Positions 47,798-57,693 of a stretch of DNA of 64,000 bases are shown here, one piece after another. The position numbers and the translations under genes were made by a program. Each line of letters begins with the position of its first letter. The first letter of the stretch is position 1. The notes beneath the pieces were generated by a model. That model saw nothing but the letters and a program-made list of their open reading frames with translations. It had not been told where the DNA came from and ran no database searches. This DNA comes from Methanosarcina sp. ERenArc_MAG2 (GTDB lineage: Archaea; Halobacteriota; Methanosarcinia; Methanosarcinales; Methanosarcinaceae), in the NCBI GenBank assembly GCA_023955635.1, contig JAMXHR010000002.1, positions 620,001 to 684,000 of the forward strand. Direction: 5' to 3'.

Positions 47798-48415
47798 TTA
47801 GAATGGAATTCCCCAGAGAGGATACCATTTTTCCACATTTTTTTCGATAGGCATTTCCCTCTCCATTTCTGCCCTGAGCCTGAATTCAAAGGGACTGTCC
47901 CTCTGCTTTCCTGAAAGAGGAATAAAGGGGTAATAGGTTCCCTGTTTAAAATTATAAATCCAGTAAACTACTTTCCTGCCGCCGGCTTTTCCTTCACGTT
48001 CGGCTGTTCCGGCTTCGGGTTCGCTGTCAAACCTGTAAATGGCACAGAGGATCTGCTCGCCAAAGCCGTGTTCTTCAAGGGTCTCGCTTACCAGGTGGAT
48101 GTTTGCAACAAGGTCTTCGAAGTCCAGATCTTTAAAAATAGCCCACAGGAAGTTGAATTCGTCTTTTTCCAGCCTGAATTCGGTTTCCGTTTCCTTTGAA
48201 CTGTACTCCAAAAGCTCCTGAATCTCCTTTCGTGCGGATTCATAGGCTGAAGCTCCTATTGGCTTAAAGCAAATTCCTGCCAATCCTGATGGTTTTAGAC
48301 CGAGATTGCTTTCCAGAGTAATGCTGGCTGTAGAAATTGCAAAGAGCTTGTCGCTTTTTGCTTTCGGAAGACTGCTCCTCCCGAGAACCGCATCCATAAA
48401 ATCACGAAGGCCCAT
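47798..48415 (-). CDS. PspA-associated protein PspAB
   Basis: 205 residues of the PspAB family (GLRDFMDAVLGRSSLPKAKSDKLFAISTASITLESNLG; EDEFNFLWAIF-like segment; VVYWIYNFKQGTYYPFIPL). These proteins accompany PspA or HtpX in envelope-stress clusters. It lies 45 bp downstream of htpX on the same strand, so the pair forms a membrane-stress operon. No PspA gene is in the window. Confidence 0.8.
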   Translation of the reverse strand: MGLRDFMDAVLGRSSLPKAKSDKLFAISTASITLESNLGLKPSGLAGICFKPIGASAYESARKEIQELLEYSSKETETEFRLEKDEFNFLWAIFKDLDFEDLVANIHLVSETLEEHGFGEQILCAIYRFDSEPEAGTAEREGKAGGRKVVYWIYNFKQGTYYPFIPLSGKQRDSPFEFRLRAEMEREMPIEKNVEKWYPLWGIPF

Positions 48416-48460
48416 TTAATTTCTCCTTGTTTAACTCATGTCCTGTTAGCTCATAATCAG

Positions 48461-49344
48461 TTAACTCATATCCTGTTGCATCTTTTCGAGCCTGGCTATT
48501 CTTTTTTCCACAGATGGATGAGTGGAAAAGATGTCCATTATAGAAGAACCTGAGATTGCAGGGATAATGAAAAAGGCATTCATTCCCTCTACTTTCCTGA
48601 GGTCTTCATTCGGGACCCTGGCCATAACCCCGCTTATTTTCATAAGAGCAGATGCAAGATCAGACGGTTGACCGGTGATAATGGCTGCACCCCTATCTGC
48701 AGAATATTCTCTGTAGCGGGAAAGGGCACGAATCAGGAGGAAGCTGACAACCCAGACTGCAATTGAAACCAGCCACACAAGCAAAATACTTCCGCCTTCT
48801 TTCTTCCTGTCTCCTCCCATGTTTCCGAAGTAAAGGCTGTAACGGACAAAGTAGAAGGCAAGTGTTGAGATGAAACTGGCAATTGTCATGATAGCCATAT
48901 CCCTATTCTTGACGTGGCTCAGCTCGTGGGCAAGCACTGCCTCAAGCTCGGCTGGAGAGAGCTTATCCATAATCCCTGTCGTAACTGCAACAACAGCTTT
49001 ATTTGGGCTCCTGCCTGTCGCAAAGGCATTTGGGACCTGAGTCCTGACAATTGCCACCTGCGGTTTCGGAAGATCTGCTATTGCGCAGAGCCTGGTAATC
49101 ATTCCATGCAACTGTGGCTCTTCACTTTCAGAGACTACATGTGCCCCCATTGTCCAGAGAACCAATTTGTCCGAATAAAAGTATTGAATACCCATGAAAA
49201 GCCCGATGAATAAAATCATGAAGACCGGAGGCGTTCCATAGTATGTAAGAAATGCCAGGAAAAAAGGTAAACTACTGCCAGTAAAAACATTGTGAAAAGC
49301 ATCCGTCCCTGAAGTCCTAAGTCCCTTTCCCACTTTCTTTTCAT
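48461..49344 (-). CDS. htpX: HtpX membrane zinc metalloprotease, one frame break
   Basis: Membrane-bound protease for damaged membrane proteins. Motifs: HELSH (zinc ligands, in EAVLAHELSHVKNRD) and the later SRYREYSADRGAA with the third ligand Glu. Four hydrophobic segments. The start is placed at MKRKWERDLGLQGRMLF (49344). A break in the A6 run at 49260-49265 separates it from the rest; one more base joins VVYLFFLAFLTYYGT. About 294 residues, standard. Confidence 0.9.
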
Positions 49345-50186
49345 ATTTTGTTCCGCCTACTACTTTGTAGATTAAATCGTAACTAGTAACCAAATCCATC
49401 TTAAATGATAGTTAAATGATACTGAATTTAAGGTTAAATAATAGTTAACTCAGAAAATAAAAATTAAATCCAAGTTAAATAATAATTCAGTAATAAATAA
49501 ACCTAAGCTTATAAGTTGATAGCATGTAGATTAAATAAACTTAAATAAACGTGCAAAGATGAATAAATTCAAAGAAAAGTTCGGATAAAGCCGATAAGAG
49601 TCACACAAACCGATATTTCATCTAAAATGTGAAACTGACTTTTTTATCTCCAATAAAACATTTCCTCAAGGATTTAAATTCTTTCCTCCACTGTGGAAGA
49701 GAGCAAGGTTTTCCAGATGTGAGCTGGGTCAGAAGATCAAAAGAAACAACTATGTACAAAAGAGAAGTTTAAAGAAAGAAGTCGAGGATATTAAAAGAGA
49801 ACTGGAAGATATTAAAGAAAAAGCTGGAAGATATTAAAGAAAAAAGTAGAGGATATGTTTTAAAAAACAATAATAGTTTAGCCAGAGATAAAAATGTTAT
49901 AAATCTGCTACATAATAATAGCAGACTATTTATAATTGGAATGTAATTTCCATAATAAATTCACTAACTTTCACTATAGAAGTACAGGTTTTTATAATCG
50001 AATGTATAATTGTCGGATCCATTTCCATGCACGTGGGAGTGCTTTTTGCAAAACTGCCGCAGGAATCATCCGAGATTCTTTCCAAGACTTATTTCAAAAG
50101 TCTTGCCGGGCTCAGAATAATTAAACAATGAAAATGAAACTCCCATAAACTCAAACTTTCCTATTAAAAAATGTTAAGGCTTAGTT
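49345..50186. other. Intergenic, some low-complexity sequence
   Basis: 842 bp. Near 49775-49840 a coiled-coil-like purine-rich duplication (ggaagatattaaagaaaaa twice) occurs. At 50020-50130 a short frame (MHVGVLFAKLPQESSEILSK) could be a gene remnant. No complete gene seen. Confidence 0.4.
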
Positions 50187-50989
50187 ATGCAAAATATACT
50201 CTCAGTCCAATCCCTTACAAAGAAATTCGATGATTTTACGGCTGTAAAAGACATCAGCTTCAATGTTGAAACCGGTTCGATTTTTGCTTTTCTCGGCCCA
50301 AACGGGGCAGGCAAATCCACAACCATCAAAATGCTCACAACCGTTTTGAAGCCCACATCAGGGGAAATCAGCATTAATGGCTTCAACGTGCTTAAAGAGC
50401 AGGACAGGGCCCGGGCATCATTCGGGATCGTCTTTCAGGACCACAGTCTTGATGACGAGCTTACGGCTTACGAAAATGTTGTCTACCATGCAGTTATCTA
50501 CAAAGTACCAAAAAAGAAAGGGCAGAAAGAATCCGGGAAGCTCTGGAGATCGTCGGGCTTTGGGATCGTCGGGAAGATTATGTTAAAAAGTATTCAGGCG
50601 GCATGAAGCGCAGGCTTGAGATTGCGCGAGCGCTTGTCCACTACCCGAAAGTTCTCTTTCTCGACGAGCCCACTGTGGGCCTCGATCCCCAGACTCGAAA
50701 CTCCATCTGGAACCATATCAGAAAACTTAACGAAGAAAAAGGAATGACAATTTTTCTAACTACACACTACATGGAAGAAGCTGAGGCAATTGCAGACCAG
50801 ATTGCAATCATTGACCATGGGAAAATTATAGAATCCGGTACAGTTGAGGAAATAAAGAGACGGACAGAATCCGAATCCTTAGAAGAGGCTTTTCTGAAGC
50901 TGACAGGCAGGGACATTCGGGATCAAAATAACGAATCTGGAAATAAAGTGAGAACGATACGGGGCATGAGAAGGAGGAACAGGCATTGA
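50187..50989 (+). CDS. ABC transporter ATPase, one frame break
   Basis: ATP-hydrolysing subunit of an exporter (DrrA type). Walker A FLGPNGAGKSTTIKML (~34-49), Q-loop FQDHSLDDELTAYEN, signature YSGGMKRRLEIARALVH and Walker B LFLDEPTVGLDPQTR, H-loop TTHYMEEAEAIA. The frame breaks in the A6 run at 50510-50515; one A restores KVPKKERAERIREALEIVGL. The stop overlaps the start of the permease gene. Confidence 0.92.
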
Positions 50990-51738
50990 TCGAGGTAATC
51001 TATATCCTTTGGCTCAGGCAACTAAAACATTACTGGCGCTCCAAATCCAGGCTGCTAGGCTCTCTCGGGCAGCCCCTGCTCTTTCTGGTAACGTTCGGTT
51101 TCGGTTTCGGCCCCATGTATGCAAGGGCCAGCGGGGGAGCGAGCTACATGGATTTTCTTGCCCCTGGAATTGTCTCCATGTCAATTCTCTTTACAGCCGT
51201 CTTTTCCGGACTTGAGGTAATCTGGGACAGGCAATTCGGTTTTCTCAAAGAAACGCTTGTAGCTCCTATCTCAAGGACAGAAATTATGATCGGAAAAACC
51301 TTTGGAGGTGCAACCATAGCCATGATACAGGGCCTGATCGTGTTGAGCCTGACCTATGTGCTCGGGTTCAGGATTCCTAGTCTCGGCAGCCTTGGACTTG
51401 GGTTAATCTTCATGTCCCTAATAGCCATCTTCTTCACAGGTCTTGGCCTTGCCATAGCTTCAAAAATGAAAGACATGCACGGCTTCCAGCTGATCATGAA
51501 CTTCCTCATCATGCCAATCTTCTTCCTGTCAGGAGCCCTTTTCCCTCTTGAGAACCTGCCCTCGGCAATCTATTTCATAAGCAGGATCGATCCCCTCACC
51601 TACGGCGTGGACGGTCTGAGAGGGGCTATTACCGGGATGAGTGTATTCGGAATCTACAGCGATCTGGCAATAATAGGTGTACTGTCAATCCTTGTCTGTG
51701 CTATAGGGGCAGTGCTTTTTTCGAAGATAGAAGCATAA
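50986..51738 (+). CDS. ABC-2 type permease, TTG start
   Basis: Membrane subunit (250 residues, about six helices) partnering the preceding ATPase. Typical DrrB/ABC-2 signature FGGATIAMIQGLIVLSL and LSGALFPLENLP. The TTG start (50986) overlaps the ATPase stop (attga), so the two are translationally coupled. Probably exports a drug, lipid or polysaccharide; substrate unknown. Confidence 0.88.
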   Translation: MIEVIYILWLRQLKHYWRSKSRLLGSLGQPLLFLVTFGFGFGPMYARASGGASYMDFLAPGIVSMSILFTAVFSGLEVIWDRQFGFLKETLVAPISRTEIMIGKTFGGATIAMIQGLIVLSLTYVLGFRIPSLGSLGLGLIFMSLIAIFFTGLGLAIASKMKDMHGFQLIMNFLIMPIFFLSGALFPLENLPSAIYFISRIDPLTYGVDGLRGAITGMSVFGIYSDLAIIGVLSILVCAIGAVLFSKIEA

Positions 51739-51831
51739 AACCCGAATTATGTCTTGAAAGTACGCAGTCCTTTCTTTTTCAAGATTTTCCAAGGGCTTTT
51801 TAAAGTTCGAAAGAAAGACGTGGGAAATAAG

Positions 51832-52359
51832 TCAAAAAAGTCTGAATTCCATTTCATAACACGTCTCTTTCTGGCCGCATATATTTTTTACTTCTTTGAT
51901 TATTCGAAAGCCAGTTTTTTTGTACAGCCTTATGGCAGGAAGGTTATTTACATTTACATATAAAAGAATAGATGATATTCCGTTTAACTTCATTTCCTTT
52001 ATACTATTTTCTAACAACTTCTCGGCAAAACCCCTGCCTCTGAAATTCCTGTCGATTGCAATTGAAACTATTACCGATTGTTTCTCAAAGCCTTTTAACG
52101 AAAGTATCGGCTTCAGGTAGTATATGCAGTAGCCAACGACCTTATCCCCATTCTTAATAACATAAAAGATATTTCTGGAATTCCTTGAATACTTTACAAG
52201 CTTTTCCAGGCTTCCGTTTTTAAACCCTTCGGCCTGGATTTTACGAATTTCCGGAAGCATAGAATCTTCTACAGATACGATGTTTTCCTTTTCTATCTGT
52301 TTCCACTGCCTTAGAAGGAGAACGCCAGCAGCGTCTTGCAGCAGTTTTTTAAAACTCAT
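51832..52359 (-). CDS. GNAT-family N-acetyltransferase
   Basis: 175 residues from the start at 52359 (MSFKKLLQDAAG). The acetyl-CoA motif A reads AIDRNFRGRGFAEKLL (R-x-x-G-x-G/A) and motif B NNLPAIRLYKKTGFRI. It probably transfers acetyl groups to an amine (RimI-like). Substrate unknown. Confidence 0.8.
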   Translation of the reverse strand: MSFKKLLQDAAGVLLLRQWKQIEKENIVSVEDSMLPEIRKIQAEGFKNGSLEKLVKYSRNSRNIFYVIKNGDKVVGYCIYYLKPILSLKGFEKQSVIVSIAIDRNFRGRGFAEKLLENSIKEMKLNGISSILLYVNVNNLPAIRLYKKTGFRIIKEVKNICGQKETCYEMEFRLF

Positions 52360-52545
52360 TAAATATGTAACTGATCGAGTGTGAACTTTTGTGAGACCCA
52401 TCCAAATCACTTTTTTTAAGGCCATTGGTAAATTTATCTTTAAGAAATATTATATTACTATTAAAAACCTGCCCCTTTCATTAAAAAAGGATAAAACTGC
52501 CTGAGGACAGCCTGAGACGGAAATGCCGCTCCTTTGAAAGAAGGC

Positions 52546-52755
52546 TTACTTTTCAAGATTTGAGTAAATTTCCTTAACTCTTCCAACCTGACCATTCGTT
52601 AATTGAACTTTTATCCCATGCGGATGAGTTGGAGAATTGGTTAAAATTCTCTTTACAACGCCTTGAGTGATTTTCCCGCTTCTCTGGTCCTCTTTTAAGA
52701 CAATTCCAACATTTAACCCTTCTTTAATGTTTGCTCTGATACTTCCATTGCTCAT
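52546..52755 (-). CDS. YwbE-family (DUF2196) protein
   Basis: About 69 residues from MSNGSIRANIKEG. The conserved KEDQRSGKITQGVVKRILTNSPTHPHGIKV covers most of the protein, as in YwbE. Function unknown. The start at 52755 is chosen because an upstream extension is AT-rich and not conserved-looking. Confidence 0.75.
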   Translation of the reverse strand: MSNGSIRANIKEGLNVGIVLKEDQRSGKITQGVVKRILTNSPTHPHGIKVQLTNGQVGRVKEIYSNLEK

Positions 52756-52860
52756 GGCAGAAGGTAAATTTGGGAGTATATAAATCAGTACGTTCTTAAA
52801 AACATTCAAATAGGAATTCCGTAGGGTATAACCGGAATGGCGTATTCTGGATCTTAACTC

Positions 52861-53068
52861 TTTGCTTTCGCATATTCAATTGAAACAAAAGTTGCAGCGG
52901 CAAGAGAAATAAGTGAGAAATTCCGGCAGTCCATTCTTGCAGAGGCTTTTTCCAGAAAGCTTGTGCCTACAGAGGCTGAGATTGCCAGAAGAGAAGGCAG
53001 GGATTATGAGACGGCTGAGTTTTGCTTGAGAGAATAAAGGAAGAGAGGGGTAAAAATGGGAAACAATG
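52861..53068 (+). pseudogene. HsdS (type I restriction specificity subunit) C-terminal remnant
   Basis: Frame EKFRQSILAEAFSRKLVPTEAEIARREGRDYETAEF, then (one frame change) LLERIKEERGKN. This is the standard C-terminal end of HsdS. Nothing of the target-recognition domains, HsdM or HsdR is present, so it is a deletion remnant. Confidence 0.75.
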
Positions 53069-53682
53069 AGAAGCTTGATGCTATTTTTAAATTCAATCTA
53101 CTTCTTTTTTCATTTTCTGGAAATACCAGCCTCCTTCGTTGGCCGGTGAGAGCGCCGGTACCCATAAAAAACTAAAAACTCTTCAACGCACTGAAGAGCT
53201 AATTCAAAAAGCATCAAAAAGGATTGGAATGAAAATATTTACTTGGAAAGATCCCTGTTTTTCACAAACAGCCATCCTTTTTATGCGCCTGCTCGGCGCT
53301 GAAGATATCAAAGACTTAAACCTGCTTATTATCTTTGTCAATTCTGGAGGATTCGATAGCTTTGTACATTTAAACAATATGCTGAATCCGACTATCCCTT
53401 TGATTTCATTTCTGAGGCCACTACACCTCGGAATAAGTTGCTTAACTCTTGAAGTATTTTTCCTCAAAAACTTTATTGCAGAAAGGTCTTAAGAGAAAGC
53501 AATTCATTTATAATAATACTATTATAATGTATTATCAACCGGGGTATCACGGCTATTAATGCAGACAATGTCTTATTTTTTCGGCTTACACTTCTTTAAA
53601 GGGAGCCATATCTATTGAAAGAGTGATATAGCTGTGATTATTTTCCAGGATTAAAAAAGCATTTTAGAACAGGAGGAGTACC
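53069..53682. other. Spacer with uncertain open frames
   Basis: Overlapping frames at 53139-53492 (+) and 53204-53467 (-) are not recognised. No RNA gene seen. Confidence 0.4.
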
Positions 53683-53862
53683 ATGAAATCAAGCACCGAA
53701 GATCAGGTGGAAGGTAAGCTTCGCAAAGCAAAGGGTGAGATTAAGGAGACCGCAGGGAAACTGATCAAGGATCCCGATTTGGAAACCGAAGGTAGAGTTG
53801 AACAGACGGAAGGTAAGATACAAGAAAAGAAAGGTCAAATCAAAAAAGTGTTTGATAAGTAA
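53683..53862 (+). CDS. CsbD-family stress protein
   Basis: 59 residues with the hydrophilic CsbD pattern (QVEGKLRKAKGEIKETAGK; EGRVEQTEGKIQEKKGQIKK). An aggaggag ribosome site lies 6-8 bp before the ATG. Usually expressed under stress; biochemical role unknown. Confidence 0.85.
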   Translation: MKSSTEDQVEGKLRKAKGEIKETAGKLIKDPDLETEGRVEQTEGKIQEKKGQIKKVFDK

Positions 53863-54195
53863 AAGAGCGGTGTCTCATGCGCCTGTATCCAGTCGCCTAA
53901 ATTCGATAGGTCTTAATGTCAGGGGTGCGAATTTTTCCGGCTTCGGGGGAGATATAATTGTTGATTGATTAATCATATCAATAGTGCCGCTCCTGCATAA
54001 ATGATATTTTGGGAGCATGACTATCTATTCTCAACCCTGGGCGACATATTTTTTGACTATGCCCGCAGGAATTAATGTACAGAGTAGAAAAGGAAAGAGC
54101 CTGTTCCCTCCTATATTCGGATTGAATCCCAGATGCCGGTTTAAGGGCTCTTTCCGCAATTTCTTTTTCTTATTCGTCCAGATATGGGACAATGA
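53863..54195. other. Spacer, nothing recognised
   Basis: About 330 bp between csbD and the MITE at 54196; no gene seen. Confidence 0.4.
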
Positions 54196-54451
54196 ATCTG
54201 ACTTTCCGCAGATGTCTTCAAAAAAATAACATTTTTCCTGTTATCGTTTTTGGAGAAATATTCGAAAATTTGCAGTTATTATCTTTACTGAAGCTTAAGA
54301 AAATGGCTGCTATAAGTCCTAAATGAAGGCAAAAGGTCGAAAGTTTTGGAAAAAATTCAAAAACACATTTTGAGTAACCAAGTCGGTTTTCAGAAAAAAC
54401 GATAGCAGGAAAAATTATGAAAATTGAAAGGACATCTGCGGAAAGTCAGAT
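54196..54451. mobile_element. MITE-like element D, 256 bp with long imperfect inverted repeats
   Basis: Outer 21-bp inverted repeats (atctgactttccgcagatgtc), followed inward by a second imperfect pair (e.g. tttttcctgttatcgttttt versus tttttcctgctatcgttttt after complement). Overall it can fold as a long hairpin. A possible tgaa target duplication flanks it. No coding capacity. Confidence 0.75.
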
Positions 54452-54650
54452 GAATGGAATCTTTAGGCGAAAGTTTTAGGGAGGGGCAGTTCACACTATT
54501 TATGTATATATTGTATCGAGCTCATCGATATAAAGGGGCACAATTCCTTAAGTAAACAGTAAATTAGATCAGTACACTAAATTAATAAACTGAATTAATA
54601 AACTAATTAGTAAATTTATTCAGTATATTAGCTCAGTTCAGTATGTTGGA

Positions 54651-55208
54651 TCAGAATTCAACCTTCGGGACTTCCCTTTCTGCTTGCATGGTTTCAAATA
54701 ACTCTTTCTTCTGGAACCCCATTAAAGATGCAACAATATTTTTAGGGATTGTCTGAATACTGATGTTATATTTCATAACGGTATCATTATAAAATTGTCT
54801 TGCATAGGCAATTTTGTTTTCGGTCTCCATGAGGTCTTTCTGGAGCTGTATAAAGTTCTGATTGGCTTTCAGGTCAGGATAATTTTCTGCAACTGCAAAA
54901 AGGGATTTCAGGGTGGAGGAAAGGTAATTGGAGGCTTCCGCCGTTTCATTTACATTATTTGCAGACATTACTGCAGCCCTGGCTTTTGTAATGTTTTCGA
55001 AAAGGTTTTTTTCGTGTTTTGCATACCCTTTCACTGTTTCTATCAGGTTGGGGATAAGGTCATAGCGCCTTTTTAGCTGGACTTCTATCTGCGCCCACGC
55101 ATTTTCTACCCTGTTTCGCTGCTTGATAAGGTCATTGTAAATTATAACGAAAATCAAACCTAAGATTATTGCTACTATTACCAGAATTTCTACTATCACA
55201 TAGATCAC
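54651..55208 (-). CDS. LemA-family protein
   Basis: 185 residues. An N-terminal membrane segment (~3-25, [19 protein letters not shown]) is followed by helical LemA core ([60 protein letters not shown]). The function of the family is not settled. It lies 21 bp downstream of the DUF2207 gene on the same strand, a common pairing. Confidence 0.9.
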   Translation of the reverse strand: MIYVIVEILVIVAIILGLIFVIIYNDLIKQRNRVENAWAQIEVQLKRRYDLIPNLIETVKGYAKHEKNLFENITKARAAVMSANNVNETAEASNYLSSTLKSLFAVAENYPDLKANQNFIQLQKDLMETENKIAYARQFYNDTVMKYNISIQTIPKNIVASLMGFQKKELFETMQAEREVPKVEF

Positions 55209-55229
55209 CTTCTATTTATCCAAAATACT

Positions 55230-57065
55230 TTATCTCGCACCGCCGCCGCCGCCACCAGCGCCGCCACCTACTCCGCCTACCCCGCCACCTCCGGATGGAG
55301 CAGATGACGAATAGGCATTCCCAAAACCGGAATCAAATTGAGCATAACTGTGGTGTATAAAATAGAAGCTACTCCCTTGAAGCTGTTCAGATGGAACTAC
55401 CAGAGACATATTGTGGAGGACTTCCTTTGCGACTCCCAGAGAGGTTGCATACACAAGATAACGATCCCAGATCTTTATCGATTCCGGAGGATGCTCTTTG
55501 AGAGCAGAAAAGTCTGTGAGATATTTTTTAAAATTATCCCAGCGTTTATAGTAGAGTTTTCCCTCAGGGGTCCAGCGACCAAGTATCTTTTCGAAGGTTG
55601 AGGAGAAAATCAGCATAACGATCCCAAAAATAAGGATGAGAATAATCAGCATATTCAGATTTGCAGCTAAGGGAAACTCTTCTGAAGGGAAATATTTCGA
55701 GAATGCAACTAAATAAATAAATGCTGCTATTGAAATGGCTAAAGAAAATATACTCATATATGTGTTTCCTGTGGATCGAAAAAGTTTATCAACCTCAGTG
55801 TGTACTTTGACTTTTTTATTCCACGCAGTGATAAATTCATAGAAATCAGTTCCTTTTCCAAGCTCTTTTTTCAGTTCATTCCAGGAGATTTTACTTTTTG
55901 AAGCATGGCTTTTTAACAAATTAAATACGTCTTTTTCAAAATCATCCAGTTCACGTATATTTCCTTTAACTTCCGAATAAGTGTCGAGGTCGATAATTTC
56001 GATTACAACGTCTTCAGAATCGGATTTAAACAGACCTAATGCTTTACTTTCTTCTGATTTTACAGTGTGTAGAGAAATATAACCAAGGTTAACAAGATCC
56101 ATAACCGTAGCTGTAAAGCCTTCCATTGTGGGAATTCCCATTTTCCCCCGCATGATGGCATTGACGACTGCAGCTTTGGAATCTGTAGGCGGCTCTCTCT
56201 CATAGATCGCTTCATAATCTATTTTTGGTTCTCTTCCGTATCGGAAATATATAGCGAAAGGAAATACCAGAGCCAGGAACGCAAACAAGAGTGTCAGATT
56301 ATAAAGGTTCTTTAAGATCAAGCCTCTATGTTGGTATTCATTCTCAATAGCTAATATTTGTTCAAGCCCTTTTTCATCATCTACCTGAACCAGGCTGGAA
56401 TTGGGAGACGTTATTCTTGGAAAAACCACTCTGATTTCATACCATTTATTAGAGGGAATCTCTGTTGTCTTTAAATTAAGGACGTTCTGTTTCACATTCG
56501 CATTCTGTGTATAGCCAGTTGGATGGGTCCAATACTGGATTTCACTTTCGTTTTTCACAGGAAGTGTAATGCTTCCCTTTAAACTTCCAAGAGGTTTCTC
56601 CCATTCTTCACCCCAGAGCTTATAGTGGAGTTCGGAAACATCGCTATGGACTTTGACTGCGCCATAATGATCGTAGGAAATAAAAAAAGTCACTTTTTCA
56701 GGGGTGGGGTTCGGAAGCGAGCCTACAAGCTCGTATCCTTCGGAAGTCGGATTAACACTGAATTTACATGCCTCGTCTGAGCAATATCCTTTGATATTCT
56801 GGATGGATTCTTCGGGCGACACCTTGAGTGTTCTAAAAACTTCATTATAATTTCCTTCAAATATGTAGGAAATAGTTTCTTCAACATGGACTATGCCGCT
56901 AGGATCGATAGTTATATTCGTTGTAGCTCCTTCCAGTGTGTAATCTCTTGCACTGGCTGAGGGTGTCAGGCAGAGAAGAACCAGCAGAAGAACAACTATT
57001 TTCAATGCTATATAACCTATATTTGCTTCTTTGGCAGGTTCAACAGAACCATTTGAAAGGCGCAA
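55230..57065 (-). CDS. DUF2207 membrane protein
   Basis: 611 residues. Signal-like N-terminus (~20-40), an extracytoplasmic DUF2207 beta domain (~45-240; YTLEGATTNITIDPSGIVHVEE), a transmembrane helix near 255-275, a cytoplasmic domain, two more helices near 440-490, and a Gly-rich tail (GGGGVGGVGGGAGGGGGGAR). Paired with LemA in many microbes. Function unknown; envelope integrity is a guess from context. Confidence 0.88.
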   Translation of the reverse strand: MRLSNGSVEPAKEANIGYIALKIVVLLLVLLCLTPSASARDYTLEGATTNITIDPSGIVHVEETISYIFEGNYNEVFRTLKVSPEESIQNIKGYCSDEACKFSVNPTSEGYELVGSLPNPTPEKVTFFISYDHYGAVKVHSDVSELHYKLWGEEWEKPLGSLKGSITLPVKNESEIQYWTHPTGYTQNANVKQNVLNLKTTEIPSNKWYEIRVVFPRITSPNSSLVQVDDEKGLEQILAIENEYQHRGLILKNLYNLTLLFAFLALVFPFAIYFRYGREPKIDYEAIYEREPPTDSKAAVVNAIMRGKMGIPTMEGFTATVMDLVNLGYISLHTVKSEESKALGLFKSDSEDVVIEIIDLDTYSEVKGNIRELDDFEKDVFNLLKSHASKSKISWNELKKELGKGTDFYEFITAWNKKVKVHTEVDKLFRSTGNTYMSIFSLAISIAAFIYLVAFSKYFPSEEFPLAANLNMLIILILIFGIVMLIFSSTFEKILGRWTPEGKLYYKRWDNFKKYLTDFSALKEHPPESIKIWDRYLVYATSLGVAKEVLHNMSLVVPSEQLQGSSFYFIHHSYAQFDSGFGNAYSSSAPSGGGGVGGVGGGAGGGGGGAR

Positions 57066-57693
57066 CCAAATTCCTCCAACTCAGTATTATTTTTAAAATA
57101 TTAACCTTTTTCTAAAGTTCTCTTAAGACTTAGTTCCTAACTGGCTCGCAGACGCTTATTTTTTTATAAATGGAGTATGTGTTAAGCACCTGACCTTCTA
57201 TAAATTACTTATAAGTTTGGAAAATTTCATTAATTGAGATCTATTTCATTAACTTACTTAAAAATATATTAATTATATTTTCTTTTAAGGCTCCCTTATT
57301 TAGTTTTCAGAATTATATTAGGTATTACCTTACATTTTAAGGTAAAAAATTCCTATTTTAAAGCAGAACGTCTCTTGCAAATTAACACTCAACATAACTA
57401 AAGTACTTTTTAAAGTCAATTGCTTTCTGTATAAATTCTTTTTTCAAAATCAGATTCTGTCAAACTAAATAGCTTTATCAACATATTTTAAAGGGGCATT
57501 CTGGCTTTATTTTAAAAAAATCTATTTTAAGGCTTATTTGCATCAGACCTTCTTACTTTTGCTTTACTTTAACTAATTTTCCGGACACTCGTACCGGAAA
57601 TTCCACTCCGATTTATTATTTCCACGTTCTCCGGCAGAAGCTTAATATTTAATCTGCTATTTTTTTGGATTGATCGGAGGATCATCAGCTCTA
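57066..57693. other. AT-rich intergenic region
   Basis: 628 bp, very AT-rich, no gene or RNA recognised. Confidence 0.5.

Noticed and set aside
54017..54229. 70-codon plus frame
   Set aside because: Runs into MITE D and has no recognisable product.
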